Shown here piece after piece: positions 45,716 through 53,277 of a stretch of DNA of 64,000 nt. Made by a program: the position numbers and the translations under genes. Under the pieces are notes generated by a model, which saw nothing but the letters and a program-made list of their open reading frames with translations, was not told the origin of the DNA and made no database searches. The DNA lies in NCBI RefSeq assembly GCF_002564105.1, contig NZ_PDBX01000001.1, forward strand, positions 4,960,001-5,024,000. Reading direction: 5' to 3'. How positions within the stretch are numbered: position 1 is the first letter of the stretch; every line of letters starts with the position of its first letter. Source of the DNA: Collimonas sp. PA-H2. Lineage in GTDB: Bacteria > Pseudomonadota > Gammaproteobacteria > Burkholderiales > Burkholderiaceae_D.

Positions 45716-45798
45716 TTTTTTTCCTTGGTTTTGTTTTGGGAAGAAGCAACTATTAGTTTAGTCCGCTTTTGGCGCTGTGAAATATTTTATGTATCTGC

Positions 45799-45829
45799 TT
45801 GACCCTAAAGTAACTACAGGGTTTTTAAT
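45799..45829 (+). promoter_or_regulatory. MerR-family-type promoter/operator for metal-response operon
   Basis: TTGACC (45799-45804) and TTTAAT (45824-45829) are separated by 19 bases, too long for plain sigma70 but typical for MerR-family activation. The spacer carries an imperfect dyad: ACCCT (45802-45806) and AGGGT (45818-45822) with AGT/ACT inside. The form resembles CadR/PbrR/ZntR operators. It lies just upstream of the zinc-ribbon gene and the CDF exporter gene. No MerR-family gene is in the window. Confidence 0.75.
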
Positions 45830-45839
45830 AGAGCCATAT

Positions 45840-45865
45840 CAATGCAGCACCTCAATGCAGTACCT
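45840..45865 (+). repeat. 13-base tandem repeat in 5' leader
   Basis: CAATGCAGCACCT (45840-45852) is followed directly by CAATGCAGTACCT (45853-45865), one mismatch, and a degenerate third start CGATGCG. It lies between the MerR-type promoter and the ribosome site of the zinc-ribbon gene. Confidence 0.7.
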
Positions 45866-45884
45866 CGATGCGAAGGAGTATCAA

Positions 45885-46196
45885 ATGAGTTTTCTCAAGA
45901 ATTTGCTGGGCATGGGACATCACGGTGGCGGCAACCACGGCGGCGGCAACACCCCGCACCTGCAGCGCAACAAGCATCATGGCGCTTCGCAGTCGCATGG
46001 CGGCAGCCGGCAGAACGACTGGGGAAATGTCCCGGCAGATCAAAATAACTGCGGCGGCTGCAACTCAGGCAATCCGTCCGGCGCGCGTTTTTGCCAGCAA
46101 TGCGGCAAGCCGCTGCCGCTGAAAAACTGCGGCGGCTGCGGTGCTGCGAAAACAGCCGGGGCGAAATTCTGCGCCAATTGTGGTACGCCGCAATAA
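45885..46196 (+). CDS. His/Gly-rich double zinc-ribbon protein
   Basis: A 103-residue protein. The N-terminal 40 residues are rich in His and Gly (MGHHGGGNHGGGN, HHGASQSHGG; seven histidines). Two zinc ribbons follow: CGGC...CQQC (Cys 56, 59, 70, 73) and CGGC...CANC (Cys 82, 85, 96, 99), each with the same spacing. No signal peptide. It lies behind a MerR-type promoter and 42 bases before the CDF exporter gene, with no terminator between. The natural inference is a cytoplasmic metal-binding buffer or metallochaperone acting with the exporter. ATG at 45885 has GAAGGAG upstream. Confidence 0.75.
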   Translation: MSFLKNLLGMGHHGGGNHGGGNTPHLQRNKHHGASQSHGGSRQNDWGNVPADQNNCGGCNSGNPSGARFCQQCGKPLPLKNCGGCGAAKTAGAKFCANCGTPQ

Positions 46197-46238
46197 GGCT
46201 GTACATTACATCAATGCCAACTTTCAAGGACGGTACCC

Positions 46239-47189
46239 ATGAGCGCAGGCCATACACATGCTTTACCCAGCGGCGGCAATGAAAGATATATCTGGATTGC
46301 GCTCGGCCTGACCTCCACCTTCCTGGTGGTCGAGGTGATCGGCGGCCTGGTCACCGGCAGCCTGGCGCTGATATCCGATGCCGCCCATATGCTGACCGAC
46401 ACCATGGCGCTGGCGATTGCGCTGGCGGCGATCCGCATCGCCAAAAGGGCGGCCGATGCGCGCCGCACCTTTGGCTATCACCGTTTCGAAATCCTGGCGG
46501 CGGCTTTCAATGCGGTGCTGCTGTTCCTGGTGGCGCTATACATCCTGTACGAGGCCTACCAGCGCTTTCGCAGCCCGGCCGAGATCCAGTCCACCGGCAT
46601 GCTGGTCATCGCTACCATCGGCCTGATCGTCAACCTGATCAGCATGCGCCTGCTCAGCAGCGGCAAGGACGCCAGCCTCAACGTCAAAGGCGCTTATCTG
46701 GAAGTCTGGAGCGACATGCTGGGTTCGGTCGGCGTCATCGCCGGCGCCTTGCTGATCCGTTATACCGGCTGGACCTGGGTGGATTCAGCGATCGCAGTCC
46801 TGATCGGTGTCTGGGTGCTGCCGCGCACCTGGGTGCTGTTGAAGGAAAGCGTCAATATCCTGCTGGAAGGGGTGCCGGAGGGCATGGACATAGAACAGGT
46901 GCAGGCGGCGATGCGCGCCGTGCCGGGCGTGGTGAGCGTGCATGATTTCCACCTGTGGGCCGTCACCAGCGGCAAGGCCAGCCTGACCGCGCACGTAGTC
47001 TACGATGCGGCCTATTCAGCGGAACAGCAGTTGCTGCCGGCACTCAAGGAAATCCTGGCCTCGCAATTTGCGGTGTATCACACCACTTTGCAGTTCGAGA
47101 CGCTGCCGTGCGCCCATACGGAGGACGGCTGCAACTACAGTGCGCCGGCAGGACAGCATGATGAGTCGCATGAACATGCGCATGGTTAG
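46239..47189 (+). CDS. Cation diffusion facilitator, CzcD/ZitB-like metal exporter
   Basis: A proton-coupled exporter of zinc or similar divalent cations, 316 residues with six membrane segments. The TM2 metal site SDAAHMLTD (HxxxD) is intact. At the TM5 position the sequence is EVWSDMLGS, giving Glu where a His is common. A C-terminal cytoplasmic metal-binding domain includes VHDFHLWAVTSGK. The terminal CAHTEDGCN...HDESHEHAHG is His/Cys-rich. It follows the zinc-ribbon gene in one transcription unit and ends at a terminator. Confidence 0.9.
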   Translation: MSAGHTHALPSGGNERYIWIALGLTSTFLVVEVIGGLVTGSLALISDAAHMLTDTMALAIALAAIRIAKRAADARRTFGYHRFEILAAAFNAVLLFLVALYILYEAYQRFRSPAEIQSTGMLVIATIGLIVNLISMRLLSSGKDASLNVKGAYLEVWSDMLGSVGVIAGALLIRYTGWTWVDSAIAVLIGVWVLPRTWVLLKESVNILLEGVPEGMDIEQVQAAMRAVPGVVSVHDFHLWAVTSGKASLTAHVVYDAAYSAEQQLLPALKEILASQFAVYHTTLQFETLPCAHTEDGCNYSAPAGQHDESHEHAHG

Positions 47190-47223
47190 CAGCGGCGGCT
47201 GGCTTTCTTGAAGGTCTGAACGG

Positions 47224-47251
47224 ATGCGCACAATTTAGTGCGCATTTTTTT
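47224..47251 (+). terminator. Rho-independent terminator after the CDF gene
   Basis: ATGCGCAC (47224-47231), loop AATTTA, GTGCGCAT (47238-47245), then a run of T to 47251. It ends the zinc-ribbon/CDF transcript. Confidence 0.93.
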
Positions 47252-47300
47252 GCCGAGCCTTGGTCATGCTTTCGAGATCATGTTCTTTAAAAATTTATTG

Positions 47301-47327
47301 ATAATAGTAATCATTCGCATTACTATT
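47301..47327 (+). promoter_or_regulatory. Fur-box-like site upstream of siderophore receptor
   Basis: GATAATAGTAATCATTCGC matches the 19-base Fur consensus at about 15 positions. It overlaps perfect arms AATAGTAAT (47303-47311) and ATTACTATT (47319-47327). The 331-base gap from the CDF gene to the receptor holds this site near its upstream part; I see nothing else coding in it. Confidence 0.7.
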
Positions 47328-47520
47328 CTGTTTTCTGGAAGCCTTTACTTCCCGCCAAATATCTCCTTTTGCTCCGGAAGGCGTCATGCCTGATGCTGCT
47401 GCTTGCAGCTGCTGCGGCGCCTTGCGGGCGCGGGCGCGTTCTGACGGCTTTTGATAACACTGCTTGCCAAAAAACATACATAAATAGTTCTTAACCATAA
47501 ATAGTCTCGGGGAATACAGC

Positions 47521-49707
47521 TTGACAACCAACATGATGCGCGCGCCTGCGTCCGCCTTTCTACGCACTCCGCTCTGCCGGCCGGCTTTGCGCGCCATGAG
47601 CCTGGCGGTTGCCATGACGCTGTCGGCGGCAGCGCCGCGGCTGGCGCAGGCGCAGCAGCTTGCCGCGGCCGCCAACGATGCGGCATTGCCGGAGGTCGTG
47701 GTGACGGCCGGCGGCGACCAGCAAAAACCGAGCGAGAAAACCGGCAGCTATACCGTGCGCAAGAGCAGCTCCGCGACCAAGATGGACATGTCGTTGCGCG
47801 AAACGCCACAGTCGGTGTCGGTGGTCACGCGCGCCAGGATGGACGATTTCAAGCTCGACAGCGTCGACCAGGTGCTGGCCGGCACTACCGGCGTCACCGT
47901 CGAAAAGGTGGAAACCAACCGCACCTATTTCACTGCGCGCGGCTTCGACATCACCAATTTCCAGTACGACGGCGTCGGCATCCCGCTCACCTTCGGTCTG
48001 CAGAACGGCGACCTGGATACCACCATCTATGATCGCGTGGAAATCGTGCGCGGCGCCAATGGCCTGACTTCTTCTACCGGCAATCCCTCCGCCACGGTCA
48101 ATTTCGTGCGCAAGCGTCCGACCTACGATTTCCAGGCATCTACCGGCATCAGCTACGGTTCCTGGAACACGCGCCGCATCGACGCCGACGTTTCCGGCGC
48201 CCTCAACAGCGCCGGCACAGTGGCAGCGCGGGTGGTGGCGGCGCATGAGGATGGTAATTCCTACCTGGACCGCTACCGGCCGAGCAAGGATATTTTTTAC
48301 GGCGTGATTGAAGCAAACCTCAGCAACGACACCTTGCTGACCGTGGGTTACAGCTATCAAAAGAATGACGGCAAGGGAGCAATATGGGGCGCCTTGCCGC
48401 TGTACTACAGCGACGGCTCGCCGACCGACTATGGCAGGAACACCAGCACCGCGGCCAGCTGGTCGCGCTGGAACTCCGAAGAGCAGCGCGCGTTCATCGA
48501 ACTGGATCATCATTTCGGCAACGACTGGCAATGGAAGACCACGCTCAGCCATAACAAGCTGACTACCGACGGCAAATTGTTCTATGTCTACGGCACGCCG
48601 GACCGCAGCAGCGGCGCCGGCCTGTTCAGCTATCCGTCGCTGTACGACTCCGACAACCGGCAAACCGTGATCGACAGCTACCTTAGCGGCAAGTACCTGC
48701 TGGGCGGCCGCCGGCACGACCTCACCGTCGGCGCCAGCTGGTCGCGGGCGACGCTCGACGACATATCCCATTATGGCCAGGGAGTCGGCACACCGCTGAC
48801 AGCTGGCGGGGCGTTTGACGGCAATTATCCGGAGCCGGCCTTCGATGCTTCGATTGACGGCAGCAGCTACACCGACAAGCGCAAGACTGTGTACGGCGCC
48901 ACGCGCCTGAACCTGGCCGATGATCTCAAGCTGCTGCTGGGCGCCAACTACGCCAGCTCAGACACCACCGGCCGCGCTTACGGCGTCAGCCGCCAGACCA
49001 GCGCTAGCAAGGCCACGCCGTATGCGGGGCTGGTGTATGACCTCGGCAAGAATGTATCCGCCTACGCCAGCTATACCGAGATTTTCAATCCGCAATACCA
49101 GACTGACAGCAGCGGCGCGACATTGAAGCCGCTGCAAGGCAAGAGTTATGAGTTGGGCTTGAAAAGCGAATTCTTCAACAAGAAGCTGAATGCATCGGCA
49201 GCACTGTTCCGGGTGGAGCAAAGCAATGCGGCAGAGCAGGCCGGCTATATCGGCAACAAGGCCTACTACCGCGGCATCCAGGCGCATTCGGAAGGGCTGG
49301 AGCTGGATCTCTCCGGCGAGCTGGCGCAAGGCTTGCAGGGCAGCTTCGGTTATACGGTGATGACGATCAAGGATGCGGATGGCAATTCGGCGAGGAATTA
49401 CGTGCCGAAAAAATTGCTGCGCGTGGCGCTGACTTACCAGGTTCCGCAAGTCGAAAAGCTGCGCGTCGGCGCCAGCGTCAACTGGCAGGGCAAGACCAGC
49501 CGCATGCAGACGCCGGACGTCACCACGGTGCAGCAAGGCTATGCCTTGCTTAACCTGATGGCGCGCTACGATATCAGCAAGCAGCTGAGCGTTATCGCCA
49601 ACCTCAACAACGTCGCCAACAAGAAGTACATCCAGAGCCTGTACGCCACCCAAGGCTATTACGGCGCGCCGATCAACGGCAGCCTGGCGTTCAACTGGAA
49701 ATACTAA
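47521..49707 (+). CDS. TonB-dependent siderophore receptor
   Basis: Outer-membrane receptor of the FhuE/FpvA type. The 728-residue protein has a signal peptide ending near AQAQQ (about 41-45), a plug domain (LPEVVVTAGG, SLRETPQSVSVVTRARMDDF, VEIVRGANGLTSSTGNPSATVNFVRKRP) and a 22-strand barrel ending in SLAFNWKY. No N-terminal STN signalling domain is seen. Preceded by a Fur-box-like site, so iron-repressed expression is likely. The TTG at 47521 has a GGGGA at good distance; ATG at 47533 or 47536 is an alternative. Confidence 0.93.
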   Translation: MTTNMMRAPASAFLRTPLCRPALRAMSLAVAMTLSAAAPRLAQAQQLAAAANDAALPEVVVTAGGDQQKPSEKTGSYTVRKSSSATKMDMSLRETPQSVSVVTRARMDDFKLDSVDQVLAGTTGVTVEKVETNRTYFTARGFDITNFQYDGVGIPLTFGLQNGDLDTTIYDRVEIVRGANGLTSSTGNPSATVNFVRKRPTYDFQASTGISYGSWNTRRIDADVSGALNSAGTVAARVVAAHEDGNSYLDRYRPSKDIFYGVIEANLSNDTLLTVGYSYQKNDGKGAIWGALPLYYSDGSPTDYGRNTSTAASWSRWNSEEQRAFIELDHHFGNDWQWKTTLSHNKLTTDGKLFYVYGTPDRSSGAGLFSYPSLYDSDNRQTVIDSYLSGKYLLGGRRHDLTVGASWSRATLDDISHYGQGVGTPLTAGGAFDGNYPEPAFDASIDGSSYTDKRKTVYGATRLNLADDLKLLLGANYASSDTTGRAYGVSRQTSASKATPYAGLVYDLGKNVSAYASYTEIFNPQYQTDSSGATLKPLQGKSYELGLKSEFFNKKLNASAALFRVEQSNAAEQAGYIGNKAYYRGIQAHSEGLELDLSGELAQGLQGSFGYTVMTIKDADGNSARNYVPKKLLRVALTYQVPQVEKLRVGASVNWQGKTSRMQTPDVTTVQQGYALLNLMARYDISKQLSVIANLNNVANKKYIQSLYATQGYYGAPINGSLAFNWKY

Positions 49708-49716
49708 GAGTACATC

Positions 49717-50958
49717 ATGGTTCTGCGTCCTCTCCTGGTGCTGCTGCACCGCTGGTTCGGCCTGGCGGCCGCGGTGTTCCTGTTCATTGCCGGCGCCACC
49801 GGCGCCGTCATTTCCTGGGACCACGAGCTGGATGCCTGGCTCAATCCGCAGCTGTTCCATGCCCGCAGCGCCGACCAGCCTGCGCCGGGCCGGCCCCTGC
49901 CTGGTCTGGAACTGGCGAACCGGGTGGAAGCCCAGGATCCGCGCCTGCGCGTCACTTATGTGATGACCGAGAGCGAACCGGGGCATACCAGCAGCATGAT
50001 GGTGGAAGGGCGCATCAATCCGGCTAGCGGACAGCCTTACGACCTCGGTTTCAACCAGGTAGCGGTCGATCCGGTCACGGCTGAAATTCAGGGCCGGCGC
50101 ATGTGGGGCGCCATCTCGCTCCAGCGCGAGAACCTGCTGCCGTTCCTGTACAAGCTGCACTACACCATGCATCTGCCCCAGGTCGGCGGCATTGAGCTGG
50201 GAACCTGGCTGATGGGCATCATCGGCATCGTCTGGGCGCTGGACTGTTTCATCGCCCTGTGGCTGTCGTTTCCGAACTGGCGCAGCTGGCGCAAGTCGTT
50301 CGCCTTCCGCTGGCGCCAGGGCGGCCACAAGCTGAATTTCGACCTGCACCGTTCCGGCGGCGTCTGGCTTTGGGTGTTGCTGCTGGTATTGGCGGTGACC
50401 TCGGTTTCCATGAATCTCTATAACCCGGTGATGCGGCCCATCGTGCAAACCTTCTCGACGCTGACGCCGGATCCGTTCGACAGCCGCAAGCCGGTCGCAC
50501 CCGTCCTGGCGGCCAAGACAGAACCAGGAATCAGCCGTGAACGGGTGGCGCAGCTGGCGCGCGAGGACGGCCAGCGCCGCGGCTGGAGCGTGCCGGTCGG
50601 CGGCGTGTTTTATTCTGCGGCCTTCGGTTTGTACGGCGTCGGCTTTTTTGAGGCCGGCAACGACCACGGCGACGCCGGCCTAGGCAACAGCTGGCTGTAT
50701 TACGACGCCGGCGACGGCCATGCGGCCGGTGCAAAGATTCCCGGCAGCGGCAGCGCCGGCGACATCTTCATGCAAGCGCAGTTTCCCTTGCATTCAGGAC
50801 GCATCCTTGGCCTCGCCGGCCGCATCCTGATTTCCCTGATGGGCGCTGCGGTGGCAATACTGAGCGTGACCGGCGTGATCATCTGGGCCCGCAAGCGCCG
50901 TGCACGCATGCTGGCTGCACGCCAGGCGGCGCCGGCAGGACGGACACGGACCGCCTGA
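49717..50958 (+). CDS. PepSY-domain membrane protein (siderophore-linked, reductase-like)
   Basis: A 413-residue membrane protein of the PepSY_TM family (PepSY-associated TM helices). It begins with a membrane segment LLHRWFGLAAAVFLFIAGATGAV typical of the family and has further helices near residues 165-185, 210-230 and 370-390, with conserved histidines. Members often sit beside TonB-dependent siderophore receptors and are thought to help ferric-siderophore reduction or release. It starts nine bases after the receptor stop, so it is co-transcribed. The name fegB/FsrB-like is not certain enough to use. Confidence 0.86.
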   Translation: MVLRPLLVLLHRWFGLAAAVFLFIAGATGAVISWDHELDAWLNPQLFHARSADQPAPGRPLPGLELANRVEAQDPRLRVTYVMTESEPGHTSSMMVEGRINPASGQPYDLGFNQVAVDPVTAEIQGRRMWGAISLQRENLLPFLYKLHYTMHLPQVGGIELGTWLMGIIGIVWALDCFIALWLSFPNWRSWRKSFAFRWRQGGHKLNFDLHRSGGVWLWVLLLVLAVTSVSMNLYNPVMRPIVQTFSTLTPDPFDSRKPVAPVLAAKTEPGISRERVAQLAREDGQRRGWSVPVGGVFYSAAFGLYGVGFFEAGNDHGDAGLGNSWLYYDAGDGHAAGAKIPGSGSAGDIFMQAQFPLHSGRILGLAGRILISLMGAAVAILSVTGVIIWARKRRARMLAARQAAPAGRTRTA

Positions 50959-50964
50959 GGCAGC

Positions 50965-50991
50965 GCAGCCTGGGTTGCCGATCCAGGCTGC
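50965..50991. other. Hairpin in convergent intergenic gap
   Basis: GCAGCCTGG (50965-50973) pairs with CCAGGCTGC (50983-50991) between the PepSY gene and the convergent wspR. No U-tract follows on either strand, so termination is only possible, not clear. Confidence 0.4.
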
Positions 50992-51006
50992 CCGCTCTTG
51001 CCGGAT

Positions 51007-52020
51007 TTACTCCTGGGCGATCTCGACCCGGTTCTTGCCGCCGCGCTTGGCGCGGTACAGAGCCTGGTCGGCGGCTTCCACCAGCTTTTCCTGCGAACTG
51101 CCGCGTTGCGGCACGATGCTGGCGCCGCCGATGCTGATGGTGACACGGGCGTCGTTGTTGGAGGTGGCGTGCGCAATGCCCAGCGCGTGCACCGCCGCCT
51201 GCAGTTTGTCGGCCTGAGCCTCCATGTTCTCGCGCGACATGGACGGCAGCACCAGCACAAATTCTTCGCCGCCGATGCGCGCCGCCAGGTCGGTCGGCCG
51301 CCTGGCGAAAGTGCCTATGCTTTCCGCTACCTGCTTGAGCGCGGTGTCGCCTGCCAGGTGGCCGTAGGTATCGTTGTACAGCTTGAAATCGTCAACGTCG
51401 ATCATCAGCAGCGACAACGGGCTTTGCTCGCGTTCGGCGCGCTTCCATTCGGCGCCGAAATATTCGTCGAAATAGCGGCGGTTGGCGAGCCCGGTGAGGC
51501 CGTCGGAATTGGTCAGGCGCTGCAGTTCCAGATTGGTTTCCAGCAGCTGCTGCTGGCTCTGCCGCAGCGCGCGGTAGGCTTCGTCGCGTTGCAGCAGATT
51601 GACATAGGAGCGCGAGTGATAGCGGATGCGCGCCACCAGTTCGATGGTGTCGGGCAGTTTTACCAGATAGTCGTTGGCGCCGGCGGTGAACGCCGCGCTC
51701 TTGACCGCTGGGTCTTCGCGGGTCGAGAGCACAATGATAGGCACGTTGCGGGTGGCCGCATTGGCGCGATACTGGCGCACCAGGGTCAGGCCGTCGATGC
51801 CGGGCATCACCAGGTCCTGCAGGATCACCGTGGGCCGGGTTCTTTGCGCGGCTTCGATGGCTTCGTCGGGATGGGCGCAATAATGGAAGTCGATGTTGAT
51901 CTGGTTGGCCAATGCACGCCGCACGGCTTCGCCCACCATGGCTTGGTCATCCACCAGCAGCACCATCACCGGATAGTCGTCTGGCGGCTGGTCGGTGTCG
52001 AGATTTAATTCGTTATACAT
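51007..52020 (-). CDS. wspR: WspR-type diguanylate cyclase response regulator
   Basis: Output of the Wsp system: a receiver domain with phospho-acceptor Asp69 (VILQDLVMPGIDG) and a GGDEF domain with active site GGEEF (250-254). The product-inhibition I-site RxxD is intact as R241-P-T-D244, five residues before GGEEF. Phosphorylation by WspE would promote clustering and synthesis of cyclic-di-GMP. 337 residues. Last gene of the operon, following wspF by 55 bases. Confidence 0.95.
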   Translation of the reverse strand: MYNELNLDTDQPPDDYPVMVLLVDDQAMVGEAVRRALANQINIDFHYCAHPDEAIEAAQRTRPTVILQDLVMPGIDGLTLVRQYRANAATRNVPIIVLSTREDPAVKSAAFTAGANDYLVKLPDTIELVARIRYHSRSYVNLLQRDEAYRALRQSQQQLLETNLELQRLTNSDGLTGLANRRYFDEYFGAEWKRAEREQSPLSLLMIDVDDFKLYNDTYGHLAGDTALKQVAESIGTFARRPTDLAARIGGEEFVLVLPSMSRENMEAQADKLQAAVHALGIAHATSNNDARVTISIGGASIVPQRGSSQEKLVEAADQALYRAKRGGKNRVEIAQE

Positions 52021-52075
52021 GACTTGCTCCGTATCTGAACTCAGTGTTGCTATTGTTTGCTGTCATTGCTTGCCG

Positions 52076-53140
52076 CTATTGCTTGTTGATGAGACTGACC
52101 AGCTTATCTGCAATTCTGTTGACCGGCAGGATGGCGTCGGCTGCATTCAGCTGCGCCGCCGCCTTCGGCATGCCATATACTGCGCTCGAATCGCGATCCT
52201 GGGCGATCGTGTAGTAACCCTTGTCGCGCATGGCTTTCAAGCCCAGTGCGCCATCCCGGCCCATGCCGGTCAGCAGGATGCCGATCGCCTTGCCGGCCCA
52301 GGCCTCTACCACGCTCTGGAAAAACACATCGATCGAAGGCCGGTACGGATAGCCGCTCGGCTGTTCGGTGTAACCCAGCTGAAATGGCCGGGTCAGGCGC
52401 AAATGGTCGTCGGTGCCGGCCAATAATACGGTGCCGGGGATAGGGCTGTCTCCCGCCAGCGCCAGCCGCACCGGTAGTTTTGACTGGCTGCCTAGCCAGT
52501 CGGCCATGCCGGCCGCGAACTGGGCGTCGACGTGCTGCACCACCACCAGCGCCGCCGGAAAATCCGCCGGTAGCTGCGACAGCAGGGTTGCCAGCGCCGC
52601 CGGGCCGCCGGCGGAGGCGCCGATGGCGACCAGATACTTGGAATTCGGCGCCAGCGGCGACGGCTTGCGCGGCGCAACGGCAGACCTGGCCGGGGCTGGC
52701 GCCGATGTCTCCGGGGCCGCTGCAGTCTCGGGTGCGGCCTGGCGCTGGTTGATCAGTTTTTCGATCGAATCGATCTTGGCCAGCAGGGAATTGACGCCGT
52801 TGCGCGGATGGCCGGCCAAGGTGCTCGGGGTGTCGATCGCATCCAGCGCGCCGTAGGCCATGGCGTCGTACACCGCCGAGACATTGGCGCCGACGTCGCC
52901 GGTAACCACCAGGATCGCGCACGGCGTATGGGCCATGATGTGGCGGGTGGCGCCTACGCCATCGAGCACCGGCATCATCAGGTCCATCAGGATCAGGTCC
53001 GGCACTTGCCAGGCGCACAACTCGATGGCGCGCCTGCCGTCCTCCGCGATCCAGATGATTTCGTGGTCCTGGCGCAGCGCCAGCGTGCGGCGCAGCGCTT
53101 CCACCGCAATCGGGGCATCGTTGACGATACCTATTTTCAT
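52076..53140 (-). CDS. wspF: CheB-type methylesterase WspF
   Basis: A receiver/methylesterase protein of 354 residues. Receiver Asp53 (LILMDLMMPVLDG) is followed by a linker rich in Ala/Pro (about 135-170). The CheB domain has GASAGGPAAL (Ser nucleophile near 176), HVDAQFAAGMADWL and GMGRDGALGLKAM. It removes methyl groups from WspA. In Pseudomonas, loss of WspF locks the system on and yields wrinkly colonies. It is separated from wspE by an unusual gap of 137 bases. AAAGGA precedes the ATG. The overlapping 356-codon frame is a shadow. Confidence 0.96.
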   Translation of the reverse strand: MKIGIVNDAPIAVEALRRTLALRQDHEIIWIAEDGRRAIELCAWQVPDLILMDLMMPVLDGVGATRHIMAHTPCAILVVTGDVGANVSAVYDAMAYGALDAIDTPSTLAGHPRNGVNSLLAKIDSIEKLINQRQAAPETAAAPETSAPAPARSAVAPRKPSPLAPNSKYLVAIGASAGGPAALATLLSQLPADFPAALVVVQHVDAQFAAGMADWLGSQSKLPVRLALAGDSPIPGTVLLAGTDDHLRLTRPFQLGYTEQPSGYPYRPSIDVFFQSVVEAWAGKAIGILLTGMGRDGALGLKAMRDKGYYTIAQDRDSSAVYGMPKAAAQLNAADAILPVNRIADKLVSLINKQ

Positions 53141-53277
53141 TATCCAGGATTCCTTTGCTAAAAACGTGTGCCATCGCGCCGGTAAGGCTTGCTACTCAAC
53201 AGGTAACATTGAATGACTGAAAATATACACGCGTTCATCAGGTTCTTTGGAGAAAAATAGGCGCTCAGTACCGAAAA

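Noticed and set aside
52104..53174. 356-codon frame overlapping wspF
   Set aside because: Same strand, other frame, Arg/Gly-rich; wspF has full CheB motifs.
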